From: Spongiibacter tropicus DSM 19543
Lineage (GTDB): Bacteria > Pseudomonadota > Gammaproteobacteria > Pseudomonadales > Spongiibacteraceae
NCBI RefSeq assembly: GCF_000420325.1
Contig: NZ_ATUS01000001.1
Location: 624,463-688,462 of the forward strand
DNA length: 64,000 bases
Direction: 5' to 3'
Positions 55,835 to 64,000 of the stretch are shown here, in pieces. The position numbers and the translations under genes are program-made. The first letter of the stretch is position 1; the number at the start of each line of letters is the position of its first letter. A model generated the notes under the pieces. The model was not told the DNA's origin. It saw only the letters and a list, made by a program, of their open reading frames with translations, and searched no databases.

Positions 55835-57226
55835 TTACAGACGATTCAAGCCATTCAGGGCTGCCGTGCGGTACGCCTCGGCCATCGTCGGGTAGTTGAA
55901 GGTGGTATTCAGGAAGTAGCGCAGGCTGTTTCCGCCGTCCTTTTGCTTCATGATCGCCTGGCCGATATGGATGATTTCGGCGGCCTCGGCGCCAAAGCAG
56001 TGAATACCCAAAATCTCCAGCGTGTCGGCGTGAAACAGCAGCTTGAGCATTCCCACCGTCTCGCCGCTGATCTGTCCGCGGGCGGTATCCTTGAAGAAGG
56101 CGCGCCCCACCTCGTAGGGCACTTTCTGTTCAGTCAGCTCGCGCTCGTTCAGCCCCACGGAACTGATCTCCGGCAAGGTGTAGATGCCTGTCGGCACGTC
56201 GTCAACGAAACGGCAGTGCTCTTTACCCCTTGCCGATGCCGATGCGGCACGCCCCTGGTCGTAGGCGGCGCTGGCCAGTGCCGGCCAGCCAATGACGTCA
56301 CCAGCGGCATAAATAGATGCCACGCTGGTCTGGTAGTGTTCGTCCACCTGAAGCTGGCCCCGGTGATCCGGCTCTACGCCAATGGAGCCCAGACCCAGTT
56401 GGTCGGTATTGCCACTGCGGCCGTTACACCACAGCAGCGCATCGGCATGCAGCCGCTTGCCACTTTCCAGTTTGACCACCACCTCGCGGTCGTTGGCCTC
56501 CACCTCGCTGTACACCTCACGGTGACGAATCATCACCCCTAGGTAGCGCAGGTGATAACTGAGGGCATCGGAAATTTCATCGTCGAGGAATTCCAACAGT
56601 CGGTCGCGGGTATTGACCAGCTCTACCTTGGCACCAATGCCCGAAAAAATTGACGCGTACTCGCAGCCAATCACCCCCGCACCATAAATAATGATCTTAC
56701 GTGGGGTATTGGTCATTTTGAGAATGCTGTCGCTGTCGTAAACCCGCGGATGGGAAAAGTCGATATTGGCCGGACGGTAAGGGCGCGAACCGGTGGCGAT
56801 AATAATTCGCCCGGCCGTAAAACGTTCCTCGCGCCCATCGCTGCAGGTCACCGTCAATGTGTGCGCGTCGGCGAAACGGGCATGGCCGCGAATAATGCGG
56901 ATATTGTTGCGATTGTAAAAGCGGCTGCGCATCGCCACCTGACGGGCAATAACCTCGTTCGCATGGCTGAGCAGGCGGGGATACGTCAGTGTTCGAGGGT
57001 CGCCAATATCGCGAAAAATCGGCGTGCGATTAAAACGGATGGCCTGACGCACCATATGCCTCAAGGCCTTGGAAGGAATCGTTCCTTGATGGGTACAGGC
57101 CCCGCCGACCTGGTCTTGCTCTTCGACGACGGCGACACTCTGGCCGTGCTTCACGGCATTGAGCGCCGCGCTCTCCCCCGCCGGACCACTGCCAATTACC
57201 AGCACGTCAAAATCGAAATCGGCCAC
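55835..57226 (-). CDS. sthA: Soluble pyridine nucleotide transhydrogenase
   Basis: A 463-residue flavoprotein that equilibrates NADPH and NADH. The FAD motif is [15 protein letters not shown], followed by [17 protein letters not shown], where the disulfide Cys of other family members is absent, as is normal for SthA. The NAD motif is [13 protein letters not shown]. The start is GTG at 57226, preceded by AAGGAGGA five bases upstream; the open frame runs 50 codons further but without support. It is divergent from the methyltransferase. In a Zwf-dependent metabolism it would remove excess NADPH. Confidence 0.95.
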   Translation of the reverse strand: MADFDFDVLVIGSGPAGESAALNAVKHGQSVAVVEEQDQVGGACTHQGTIPSKALRHMVRQAIRFNRTPIFRDIGDPRTLTYPRLLSHANEVIARQVAMRSRFYNRNNIRIIRGHARFADAHTLTVTCSDGREERFTAGRIIIATGSRPYRPANIDFSHPRVYDSDSILKMTNTPRKIIIYGAGVIGCEYASIFSGIGAKVELVNTRDRLLEFLDDEISDALSYHLRYLGVMIRHREVYSEVEANDREVVVKLESGKRLHADALLWCNGRSGNTDQLGLGSIGVEPDHRGQLQVDEHYQTSVASIYAAGDVIGWPALASAAYDQGRAASASARGKEHCRFVDDVPTGIYTLPEISSVGLNERELTEQKVPYEVGRAFFKDTARGQISGETVGMLKLLFHADTLEILGIHCFGAEAAEIIHIGQAIMKQKDGGNSLRYFLNTTFNYPTMAEAYRTAALNGLNRL

Positions 57227-57374
57227 GCCAATCCTCCTTATAGAGCCCAAGGACACAGGAGCGAGGGGAAACACTCCGTCAAAGCAGTATACTACCCGCC
57301 CATCGCCAACAGGGGCATTCGACCTTGGTCGGCACAGAGTTTTTTGCCCATCACCGGCTTTCAGGAAAGGCACC

Positions 57375-58013
57375 ATGTCCGTATCGTCAGGCCTTGATAA
57401 ACACCCCCACCCAAAACAGCGGCAGCATTACGGCATTGACTACCTGCTTGCCAGCCACCCCATTATGCGTCGTCTGCGCGCAGCGGGCAGCACCCAGTTA
57501 CACGGCAATAAAAATTGGGGCGCCGCGTTTCTGCTGATGGATTATCTCCAGCAGCACCCACTGACGCACCGCAGCCGGGTACTGGATGTCGGCTGCGGCT
57601 GGGGCCTGGGCGGCATTTACTGTGCGAAACATCTTGACGCGAGCGTCATCGCCAGCGACGCCGACTCTGCCGTTTTCCCCTTCTTGCAGGCACAAGCAGC
57701 GGTCAATAACGTCACCGTCGACTGCCAACCCTGGGCATTTGAGGACATCCCTGACGCGGAGCTGGCTCGGAGCGATTGCCTGATCGGCAGCGATATCTGT
57801 TTCTGGGACGACATGGCCGAGGCGGTCTATCAGATGATTGCCCGCGCCGTCGACGCAGGTTGCGGACAAATCCTGCTCAGCGATCCCGGACGGCCGCCCT
57901 TCCTGGCCGTCGCCGAAGCCTGTGTCGACGACTTTTACGCCGAGCTGCTGCCTGTCGAGGCCTGCAGCCAGCGCGATCACCGGGGGTTTGTTCTGCGACT
58001 GGAGAATCGCTGA
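57375..58013 (+). CDS. METTL20/ETFB-lysine-type class I methyltransferase
   Basis: A 212-residue SAM-dependent methyltransferase with motif [18 protein letters not shown] near residue 75 and an acidic residue at the end of strand 2 (ASDADSAV). The segment [12 protein letters not shown] follows the D/N-x-x-F-W pattern region of methyltransferase-16 proteins, which modify lysines of ETFB or other proteins. The target is not known. AAAGG precedes the ATG. It is divergent from sthA across 148 bases. Confidence 0.8.
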   Translation: MSVSSGLDKHPHPKQRQHYGIDYLLASHPIMRRLRAAGSTQLHGNKNWGAAFLLMDYLQQHPLTHRSRVLDVGCGWGLGGIYCAKHLDASVIASDADSAVFPFLQAQAAVNNVTVDCQPWAFEDIPDAELARSDCLIGSDICFWDDMAEAVYQMIARAVDAGCGQILLSDPGRPPFLAVAEACVDDFYAELLPVEACSQRDHRGFVLRLENR

Positions 58014-58100
58014 CCCCGCCACACTGTCGCATTTCTGCAATGACAGTGTCACGAATTTGCAAACGCCGAGGCGTAGGGTGACATTCGAGAGGATGAAACT

Positions 58101-58628
58101 ATGCGCCTGATTCAATCAATTAATCAGTTCGATGTGCGGATGTTTCTGGCTTGCGTCAACACCCGCCATCAGCAACAGCTTTGCCGCGTCGCCTTCGGCG
58201 TTTCCAAAAGCGGTGACGGCTACACCCAGTTGTTTTTGCCACTGGGCCTGCTGGCACTGAATGTTCCCGGCAGCGGCTACTTTACCGCCGCCGTGGCAAT
58301 CTCCTTTGCCGTGTGGCTGCCGCTGTACTGGGTGCTGAAAAACACCTGCCGTCGCCGCCGCCCACCTGCCGCCATCCCGCAGTTCAGTGCGTCGATAATT
58401 GCCTCCGACGAATTCAGCTTCCCATCGGGGCACACCGCCGCCGCCTTTCTGCTGGCCACCCTTGCGGTGCTGAGCTTCGGCGCTGTCGCCGCCGGCCTGT
58501 TTGTCTGGGCCGCCGCCGTCGGTGCCTCCCGCGTCTTACTCGGCGTCCATTTCCCCACCGATACCGTCGCGGGTGCCGGACTTGGCGTCGCCATCGCACA
58601 TCTGGGTTATTACCTGGTGACACTGTAA
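58101..58628 (+). CDS. PAP2-family membrane phosphatase
   Basis: A 175-residue integral membrane protein with several hydrophobic segments. All three phosphatase motifs are present: KNTCRRRRPP, FPSGHTAA and SRVLLGVHFPTD. It probably dephosphorylates a lipid phosphate such as phosphatidate or undecaprenyl pyrophosphate at the membrane. GAGAGG lies upstream of the ATG. The glycosyltransferase gene follows after 47 bases and may share the transcript. Confidence 0.9.
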   Translation: MRLIQSINQFDVRMFLACVNTRHQQQLCRVAFGVSKSGDGYTQLFLPLGLLALNVPGSGYFTAAVAISFAVWLPLYWVLKNTCRRRRPPAAIPQFSASIIASDEFSFPSGHTAAAFLLATLAVLSFGAVAAGLFVWAAAVGASRVLLGVHFPTDTVAGAGLGVAIAHLGYYLVTL

Positions 58629-58675
58629 TCACCGGGATACCCATTCCACTCATTGAACGAGTCAAACACAGACAG

Positions 58676-59725
58676 ATGAAAATTTTATACGGCGTGCAAG
58701 GCACCGGAAACGGCCATATTTCGCGCGCCCGCATGATGGCCAAACATTTCGCCGACAGGAATGTGGAGGTGGACTATCTATTCAGCGGTCGACCAGCCGA
58801 ACAATACTTCGACATGGATTGTTTTGGCCGCTACGAAATCCGTCATGGCCTGAGTTTCACCACGGTCGACGGCCGCATCAATACCCTTCAGACCCTGCGC
58901 GATGCGCGCCCTCTGCAATTTATCAAAGACGTTAAGCAACTCGACCTGACGCCTTACGACCTGGTGCTGACAGACTTCGAACCGGTCACCGCCTGGGCGG
59001 GGCGACTGAAGGCCAAACCCGTTGTCGGGGTCGGCCACCAATATGCCTTCGGTCACCCCGGAGTGCCCGAGGACGGTGTTGATCTACGCAATCGTCTGGT
59101 GATGAAACTGTTTGCCCCCGTACGCTATGGCCTGGGCCTGCATTGGCATCATTTTGACGGCCCGATCGTGCCGCCGATCATCAACCCGGAGGAAAGCCGC
59201 CTGCCTTCTGCGGGCCACACGGTGGTGTATCTGCCCTTTGAAGACCAGAGCCGCGTCACCGGGCTGCTGCGACAGTTCCCCGGGCAACGCTTTATTCAGT
59301 ATGCTCCGACGCTCAATGATCAGCAGCAGGGTAACGTCATGCTGCGCAAAACCAGTCTGCACGGCTTCAAGCAGGATCTGCGCAGCGCCGATGGCGTGAT
59401 CTGCAATGCGGGATTTGAATTGATCAGCGAATGCCTGCATATCGGCCTGCCGGTACTGGCCAAGCCCGTCGCGGGCCAGTCGGAACAACTGGGTAACGCG
59501 GCCACTCTTCGTCAACTCGAACTCGCCAGCATCATGACCCACCTCGATAGCGAAGCGGTTGGCAATTGGCTGGAACAACGCCGCGCACCGGCGCCCCAGA
59601 ACTACCCCGATGTCGCGGCAGCGATTTGCGACTGGTTGCTGAAAGGTGATTGGCAAAACCGGGACGCGCTGGTCGCCTCGCTCTGGCAGCAGCGCGATGC
59701 CTCCGCTCGACTGAACTGCGCCTGA
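58676..59725 (+). CDS. MJ1255/VC2487-family glycosyltransferase
   Basis: A 349-residue GT-B-like protein starting MKILYGVQGTGNGHISRA, the hallmark of the MJ1255/VC2487 (TIGR00661) family. The later segment GVICNAGFELISECLHIGLPVLAKPVAGQSEQ is the nucleotide-sugar binding region. Such enzymes are assigned as glycosyltransferases, but their acceptor is unknown. It follows the PAP2 gene and precedes the M14-like gene by three bases, so the group is probably one operon. Confidence 0.88.
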   Translation: MKILYGVQGTGNGHISRARMMAKHFADRNVEVDYLFSGRPAEQYFDMDCFGRYEIRHGLSFTTVDGRINTLQTLRDARPLQFIKDVKQLDLTPYDLVLTDFEPVTAWAGRLKAKPVVGVGHQYAFGHPGVPEDGVDLRNRLVMKLFAPVRYGLGLHWHHFDGPIVPPIINPEESRLPSAGHTVVYLPFEDQSRVTGLLRQFPGQRFIQYAPTLNDQQQGNVMLRKTSLHGFKQDLRSADGVICNAGFELISECLHIGLPVLAKPVAGQSEQLGNAATLRQLELASIMTHLDSEAVGNWLEQRRAPAPQNYPDVAAAICDWLLKGDWQNRDALVASLWQQRDASARLNCA

Positions 59726-59728
59726 GCC

Positions 59729-60844
59729 TTGACGAATCACGTACCCCCCAGCGACGAAGACGCTGTTTTCGGACCGCCACCGCTGGACGTGCACAGCGCT
59801 CTCGACCCCTATCGCGGCCGCCTGCACCGGCGCCTGCCGGAGCTTCTCAATGTTGAACAGCTCTGTCGGCACGGCGGCGACTTACTGAGCAGCCGCTGCG
59901 AAGCCCTGATCGACGTCGACGATTTCAAGCTCCCCCTCATCTCCCTGACGCTGGGCAAACCTGAAACCGCCAAACACTGCCTGCTGCTCACCGGCGGTGT
60001 GCACGGCGTCGAGCGCATTGGTACCCAGGTATTAATCGCCTGGCTGGAAACCGTATTGGAGCGCTGCCGCTGGGACCGTCACTGGCGATCACAATTTGAA
60101 GACGAAGTGGCGATCATCGCCCTGCCCCTGGTCAACCCCGCGGGCATGCTCCGCAACTCGCGCTGCAATGCCAACAGCGTCGATCTCAACCGGCACGCGC
60201 CGATTGACGCCGAAGACCGGGTCCCGTTTCTGGTCGGCGGGCAGCGCCTCTGGCGCCGCCTGCCATGGTATCGGGGACGCTATGACCGACAGGTTGAACC
60301 GGAGTTTCAGGTGCTGGAATCACTGATTCGCCGACACAGCCAAGCAGGCAGAACGATGATTGCGATCGACTTCCACTCCGGTTTCGGCTTTCGCGATCAT
60401 CTGTGGATTCCCCATGCCTACCGCAAGGAAGCCATCGACGACATCGGCAGCTATGTGGCGCTCAAGCTGCTCTGGGAGCGCAACTTCCCCCACCACAATT
60501 ACGCCTTCGGACCCCAGGCAATGCACTATCTCAGTCACGGCGATATGTGGGACTACTTTTATCTGCGCTGTCGCGAACAAGGTGTGAAGCTGCTGCCACT
60601 GACACTGGAAATGGGAAGCTGGTTGTGGGTGAAGAAACACCCCCGACAATTGTTCAGTTTTGCCGGGCTGTTCAATCCTACGGTGCCCCACCGCCATGCG
60701 CGGGTGTTGCGCGGCCACCTGTTGCTACTGGATTTTATGCTGGCGGCCTGCCGCAATACCGAACAATGGCAGCCACGGGGCGAACAGGAAATGCAGCTTC
60801 GCCAGATCGCCCAAAGCCTTTGGTATCGACAACTCGATGACTGA
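59729..60844 (+). CDS. M14-like zinc carboxypeptidase / deacylase family protein
   Basis: A 371-residue protein with M14-type zinc site: H92 and E95 in GGVHGVE, a third His at 216 in DFHSGFG, the DLNR substrate segment at 152-155 and a candidate catalytic Glu at 293 in TLEMGSW. It belongs to the DUF2817-like branch, where substrates may be peptides or amidated lipids or sugars. The start is TTG at 59729, three bases after the glycosyltransferase stop, and no better start is visible. Its end overlaps the hydrolase by 8 bases. No signal peptide, so a cytoplasmic substrate is likely. Confidence 0.83.
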   Translation: MTNHVPPSDEDAVFGPPPLDVHSALDPYRGRLHRRLPELLNVEQLCRHGGDLLSSRCEALIDVDDFKLPLISLTLGKPETAKHCLLLTGGVHGVERIGTQVLIAWLETVLERCRWDRHWRSQFEDEVAIIALPLVNPAGMLRNSRCNANSVDLNRHAPIDAEDRVPFLVGGQRLWRRLPWYRGRYDRQVEPEFQVLESLIRRHSQAGRTMIAIDFHSGFGFRDHLWIPHAYRKEAIDDIGSYVALKLLWERNFPHHNYAFGPQAMHYLSHGDMWDYFYLRCREQGVKLLPLTLEMGSWLWVKKHPRQLFSFAGLFNPTVPHRHARVLRGHLLLLDFMLAACRNTEQWQPRGEQEMQLRQIAQSLWYRQLDD

Positions 60845-61595
60845 GCTATCGCTGCCCCGGCATTGGCTGTTCCTGCGCGGCCTGTCCCGCGAGAGCGGCC
60901 ACTGGCAGCCCTTTGTGGATGACTGCGCTGCGCGCTTGGGCTGGCAGTGTCACACGCTGGACTTGCCCGGCTTTGGCAGTGAGCATCAACGCAGGTCCCC
61001 GCTGACCATTGCCGAGATCCGCTGCGATCTTCAGCAACGCTTCGCCTTGCCCGACGATGAGCCCTTCGGGATTGTCGCGCTGTCACTGGGGGGCATGGTC
61101 GCCTTGGACTGGCTGTACACGGAACCCCAGCGCATCCGCCATCTTATTTTGATTAACAGCAGCAGTGGTGACTGCCCGGTATGGCAGCGACTTCAGCCCC
61201 GCGCACTGCCCCAGGTCTTTCGCGGTCTAGTCTCGAGACACATCAGCACTCAGGAGCAGGCCATTATGAAAATGGTCAGCAACCGGCACGGCAACAACGC
61301 CGCGCTGCTCAGTCGCTACGTCGAGCTGCGCAACCAGCACCCCATCCAGCGCCGCAATGTGCTGCGCCAACTCTGGGCTGCCAGTCGCTTTCGCGCGCCA
61401 CACGCATTGCCCGCCGATCGCTTGCTGTTTCTCGCCAGCCGCGCTGATCACATGGTGAGCTGGCAGTGCAGCCAGCAACTCGCCGACCGCTACCAGGCGC
61501 CTGTTGCGCTGCACCAGAGCGCCGGACACGACCTGCCGCTGGATGACCCGGATTGGCTAATCCAGCGCTTTGACGATATTGCAGGGAAGGAATAA
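60837..61595 (+). CDS. Alpha/beta hydrolase
   Basis: A 252-residue alpha/beta hydrolase. The nucleophile is the Ser in VALSLGGMVALDWL, and the late His in AGHDLP is the likely catalytic base. Asp candidates lie near ASRADHMVSW. I used ATG 60837, which overlaps the M14-like stop by 8 bases; the open frame upstream lies inside that gene. It is the last gene of the PAP2-glycosyltransferase-M14 run. Substrate unknown. Confidence 0.85.
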   Translation: MTELSLPRHWLFLRGLSRESGHWQPFVDDCAARLGWQCHTLDLPGFGSEHQRRSPLTIAEIRCDLQQRFALPDDEPFGIVALSLGGMVALDWLYTEPQRIRHLILINSSSGDCPVWQRLQPRALPQVFRGLVSRHISTQEQAIMKMVSNRHGNNAALLSRYVELRNQHPIQRRNVLRQLWAASRFRAPHALPADRLLFLASRADHMVSWQCSQQLADRYQAPVALHQSAGHDLPLDDPDWLIQRFDDIAGKE

Positions 61596-61622
61596 GCAGG
61601 CGGCCAGACAGGCCGCCTTGGG
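61595..61622. terminator. Hairpin between the hydrolase and OlsF-like genes
   Basis: An 8-bp stem AGGCGGCC with GGCCGCCT (61598-61605 and 61611-61618, 5-base loop) in the gap between convergent genes. T-runs are short, so efficiency is uncertain. Confidence 0.6.
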
Positions 61623-61631
61623 GCACAGGTT

Positions 61632-63353
61632 CTACTGGCCGAGATAGCGCTTGCGACGCGCTGGCTTCATTTTCTCGATATCCACCAGCACCAGACCATC
61701 AATACAGTCGGCAAAATCCGGATCGATATTGAAATCGGCAAAGCTGACACCACCGGGCTCACAAAGCTCAGTGTACTGCTTGTACAGCGTCGGCACCGAG
61801 CAGCCCAGTTCGGCCAGCATGGCCTTTAACTCGGCAAATTCCCGCCGGTAGTCGTCGCCCTTGAAACGCGTAACCGCCGACTCGCTGCGGTAAGGCATTT
61901 TTGCGCTGGCCCAGTGAGGATCGACCACGCCGGACTCGCTGGAAAAATAGCAGCTATAGAATTCCAACAGGGCATCTTTGGCGGCGCGAGGCAGCTCATC
62001 ACTCAGGCTGACGGGGCCAAACATATAACGCAGCTCGGGGTAGCGAGCCAGGTATTTGCCCACGCCCTGCCAGAGGTAATCCAGGGCATTGCGCCCCCAG
62101 TAGCGAGGCTGGATAAAACTGCGCCCCAGTTCCACACCCTGCGCAAACACGGCGTTCGCCGCATCGGGCTGGTAGTCAAACAGGCTGGCACTGTAGAGCG
62201 CCTGCCCCGGCTCCAATGCCGCGACACGCTTCAGGCGATAGGCGCCCACCAGCTCAAGCTGGTTGTCGTCCCACAGCACGATATGGTCGTAATAGGCGTC
62301 GTAGGCGTCTACGTCGCGACGCAGACCCGTGCCCTCGCCCACCGCGCGGAAGCTGATTTCGCGCAGGCGACCGATCTCACGCATGATGCAGCAGTCGCCG
62401 CTGTACTCGTAGCGATAAATATCCATGCCATCGCGGTTGCTGCCCAGGTGTTCGCAGTCACGAATGGCGCTGCGCAGTTCCCGTCGGTCCTCCGGGTGCG
62501 CAACCGGCTGCGCCTCGGGCATAAAGCAGGGCTCGCCACGACGGCGGCGCTTGCCGATCTTGTAAAGGTGGCGCTTGAACAGGCGCACTTTGGCCTGCGT
62601 GGTCAGCGGCAGATCGCGGTAGAGAGAAGGATCAATAGCCGGGCCGATGCTGACGCGCACAGTGCGGTTGTTCTGTTTGAACATTTCGCGGATCAGCCAC
62701 AATGTCGACAGCGGCTTGGCCAGCAGCGACAGTGCATAGAAAAACACCGAATTCCTGGCGTTCATGTGCACCGGCAGAATCGGCGCATTGGCCCGCTCGG
62801 CAAACTTGATAAAGCCCGCCCGCCAGCGACCATCGCGAATGCCCGACGGGCTGAAACGCGAGACTTCACCGGCCGGGAAAATAATCACCGCGCCATCGCC
62901 TTCCAGGTGCTCGTGGATGGCCTGAAGGTTTTCCCGGCGATTGCGTTTACCACTCATATTGTCCACCGGCAGCAACATACTGCGCAGCGGCTTGAGGGCA
63001 TACAGCACTTCGTTAGCCACGACTTTCACGTCGCTGCGCACTTCAGATACCAGCTTCAGCAGGGCCAGTCCGTCGAGGCTGCCAATAGGATGGTTGGCAA
63101 TGATTACCACGCGCCCCGTGACCGGAATACGCTCTTTGTCGAGGGCACTGACCGCGTAGCCAAAATCAAAATAGTTCAGCACCTGCTCGACAAAGTCCCT
63201 GCCACGCAGATGCGGGTAATCCCGCTCGAACTGTTTGAACTCGGCCTCGTGAAACAGGTAACGCAGCAGCGCAGTGAGCGTGCGTTTAATATGGGGATTG
63301 CCCTTGGCAATACGGGGAAAACGTTCGTCGATAACCGAATCTACGGAAATCAT
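61632..63353 (-). CDS. OlsF-like bifunctional acyltransferase (LPLAT + GNAT domains)
   Basis: A 573-residue two-domain protein. Residues 75-270 form a PlsC-type acyltransferase domain with the catalytic NHPIGSLDG (NHx4D) motif and FPAGEVSRFS. Residues 300-480 form a GNAT-like N-acyltransferase domain with the segment GRSFIQPRYWGRNALDYLWQG. This order matches OlsF enzymes that make ornithine lipid in two steps: N-acylation by the C-terminal domain, then O-acylation by the N-terminal one. Members without that activity exist, so the lipid product is inferred. The upstream phosphoesterase gene precedes it by 15 bases and is probably co-transcribed. Confidence 0.87.
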   Translation of the reverse strand: MISVDSVIDERFPRIAKGNPHIKRTLTALLRYLFHEAEFKQFERDYPHLRGRDFVEQVLNYFDFGYAVSALDKERIPVTGRVVIIANHPIGSLDGLALLKLVSEVRSDVKVVANEVLYALKPLRSMLLPVDNMSGKRNRRENLQAIHEHLEGDGAVIIFPAGEVSRFSPSGIRDGRWRAGFIKFAERANAPILPVHMNARNSVFFYALSLLAKPLSTLWLIREMFKQNNRTVRVSIGPAIDPSLYRDLPLTTQAKVRLFKRHLYKIGKRRRRGEPCFMPEAQPVAHPEDRRELRSAIRDCEHLGSNRDGMDIYRYEYSGDCCIMREIGRLREISFRAVGEGTGLRRDVDAYDAYYDHIVLWDDNQLELVGAYRLKRVAALEPGQALYSASLFDYQPDAANAVFAQGVELGRSFIQPRYWGRNALDYLWQGVGKYLARYPELRYMFGPVSLSDELPRAAKDALLEFYSCYFSSESGVVDPHWASAKMPYRSESAVTRFKGDDYRREFAELKAMLAELGCSVPTLYKQYTELCEPGGVSFADFNIDPDFADCIDGLVLVDIEKMKPARRKRYLGQ

Positions 63354-63368
63354 ATTGTCACCTCGTTG

Positions 63369-64000
63369 TTATCCGACCCGTCGCAGCGGCAGCACGTCTG
63401 CCACGGGTTTTGCAGCGGGTTCACCAACCCTTGCCAACATCTGGCGGGTCTCGGTCCACTGCAGTAATTCAAGCTCACCGTGCTCGCCCTCAGCCAAGAG
63501 CGTGCAGTTCTCAATCCAGTCGCCATCGTTGCAGTACAACAGTCCGTCGATATCCTTGAGTGCAGGCTGGTGGATATGTCCGCAGATCACGCCATCCAGA
63601 CCGCGCTTTTTGGCTTCCTGCACGGCCGCGGATTCAAACACGTCGATCACCTGACGGGCATTGGGAATACGCTGCTTGATATAGGTCGCCAGCGACCAGT
63701 AGTGATGGCCGAAGCGGCGGCGGAAGAAATTGGCCCAGCGATTGAGAAACAGCAGCAGATCGTAAGCGGCATCGCCGACCAGATTCTCCCAGCGGCTGAG
63801 CTGCATGTGTTCATCCAGGCAGTCGCCGTGAAACATCAACAGACGCTTGCCTTTGAGGGTGGTGTAAACCGCTTCTTTGCGGATTTCGATAGGCCCGAAA
63901 ATATGCCCGACATAGTCGCGGAACGGTTCGTCGTGGTTACCGGGAATGTAAACCACCCGAGTGCCGCTATTGGCCTTGCGAAACAGGGTGCGCAACACCT
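63369..64000 (-). CDS. LpxH-like metallophosphoesterase (cut by window edge)
   Basis: The 3' 210 codons of a calcineurin-type phosphoesterase; the start lies beyond the right edge. Metal-site motifs seen are IPGNHDEPF, FHGDCLDEH and CGHIHQPA, as in the UDP-2,3-diacylglucosamine diphosphatase family. The missing N-terminus should carry the first DxHxG motif. This branch (often called UDP-2,3-diacylglucosamine diphosphatase-like) may act on other nucleotide lipids. It is co-directional with the OlsF-like gene, 15 bases upstream of it. Confidence 0.85.
   Translation of the reverse strand, partial: VLRTLFRKANSGTRVVYIPGNHDEPFRDYVGHIFGPIEIRKEAVYTTLKGKRLLMFHGDCLDEHMQLSRWENLVGDAAYDLLLFLNRWANFFRRRFGHHYWSLATYIKQRIPNARQVIDVFESAAVQEAKKRGLDGVICGHIHQPALKDIDGLLYCNDGDWIENCTLLAEGEHGELELLQWTETRQMLARVGEPAAKPVADVLPLRRVG

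Noticed and set aside
61914-63467. A 517-codon open frame opposite the OlsF-like gene
   Set aside because: Antisense shadow of a gene with clear PlsC and GNAT motifs; its own translation matches nothing I know.

Overview
The window is a chromosomal stretch from a free-living, motile gammaproteobacterium. It encodes an Entner-Doudoroff operon, a pyruvate dehydrogenase of the aceE/aceF type, a PomAB sodium-type flagellar stator, SthA, a Pseudomonas-like nadA/bepA/tusA/perM neighbourhood and a large steroid-degradation cluster. This combination suggests a marine gammaproteobacterium near the Spongiibacteraceae/Cellvibrionales; that placement is inference from gene content, not from a marker gene. 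Almost every base is coding, gaps are short, and I saw no rRNA, tRNA, insertion sequence, prophage or CRISPR array.

Layout. 1-1064: two coenzyme F420 genes (npdG, cofE; cofE runs off the left edge). 1333-5302: an SDR oxidoreductase, pyruvate kinase, and pomA-pomB. 5540-15895: steroid catabolism. It forms two minus-strand blocks: kshA-hsaC-hsaA (opening of ring B, then hydroxylation and meta-cleavage of ring A) and hsaD-hsaE-hsaG-hsaF (hydrolysis of the cleaved ring and conversion of the side product to pyruvate and propionyl-CoA). A LuxR-type regulator like TeiR/TesR and an Ada-type DNA repair gene lie between them. 16029-21972: a four-gene set of transglutaminase, circularly permuted ATP-grasp and alpha-E proteins, with the ATP-grasp/alpha-E pair present twice, once split and once fused. 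22192-26499: aceE-aceF. 26831-33757: M16 lipoprotein protease, PerM-like permease, TusA, BepA, NadA. 33848-38518: edd-eda-zwf-pgl. 38676-41525: an AMACR-like racemase, a TetR regulator and a divergent crotonase.

41507-47151 holds a tightly overlapping six-gene minus-strand operon: a TVP38/flavoprotein disulfide-reductase fusion, a DUF547 protein, two small glycosyltransferases, a sterol-desaturase-type hydroxylase and a MOSC protein. 47301-54375: Dps, a Cys-rich Kazal-like lipoprotein, and a thiolase / FabG4-like reductase / AraC regulator / MaoC hydratase / epimerase group that looks like acyl-CoA metabolism. 54473-57226: a DUF3014 protein, a small acidic protein and SthA. 57375-64000: a methyltransferase, a plus-strand PAP2 phosphatase / MJ1255-type glycosyltransferase / M14-like peptidase / alpha-beta hydrolase run, and opposite it an OlsF-like two-domain acyltransferase with an LpxH-like phosphoesterase cut by the right edge.

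How it fits together. Steroid rings are broken down to pyruvate and propionyl-CoA, and sugars go through the Entner-Doudoroff route to pyruvate. Pyruvate kinase and pyruvate dehydrogenase then feed acetyl-CoA, while SthA balances NADPH made by Zwf. Several acyl-CoA genes (racemase, crotonase, thiolase, reductase, hydratase) could serve side-chain or ring C/D breakdown, but this is inference. The least explained parts are the ATP-grasp/alpha-E/transglutaminase operon, the six-gene TVP38-fusion operon and the terminal glycosyltransferase/peptidase/hydrolase run.
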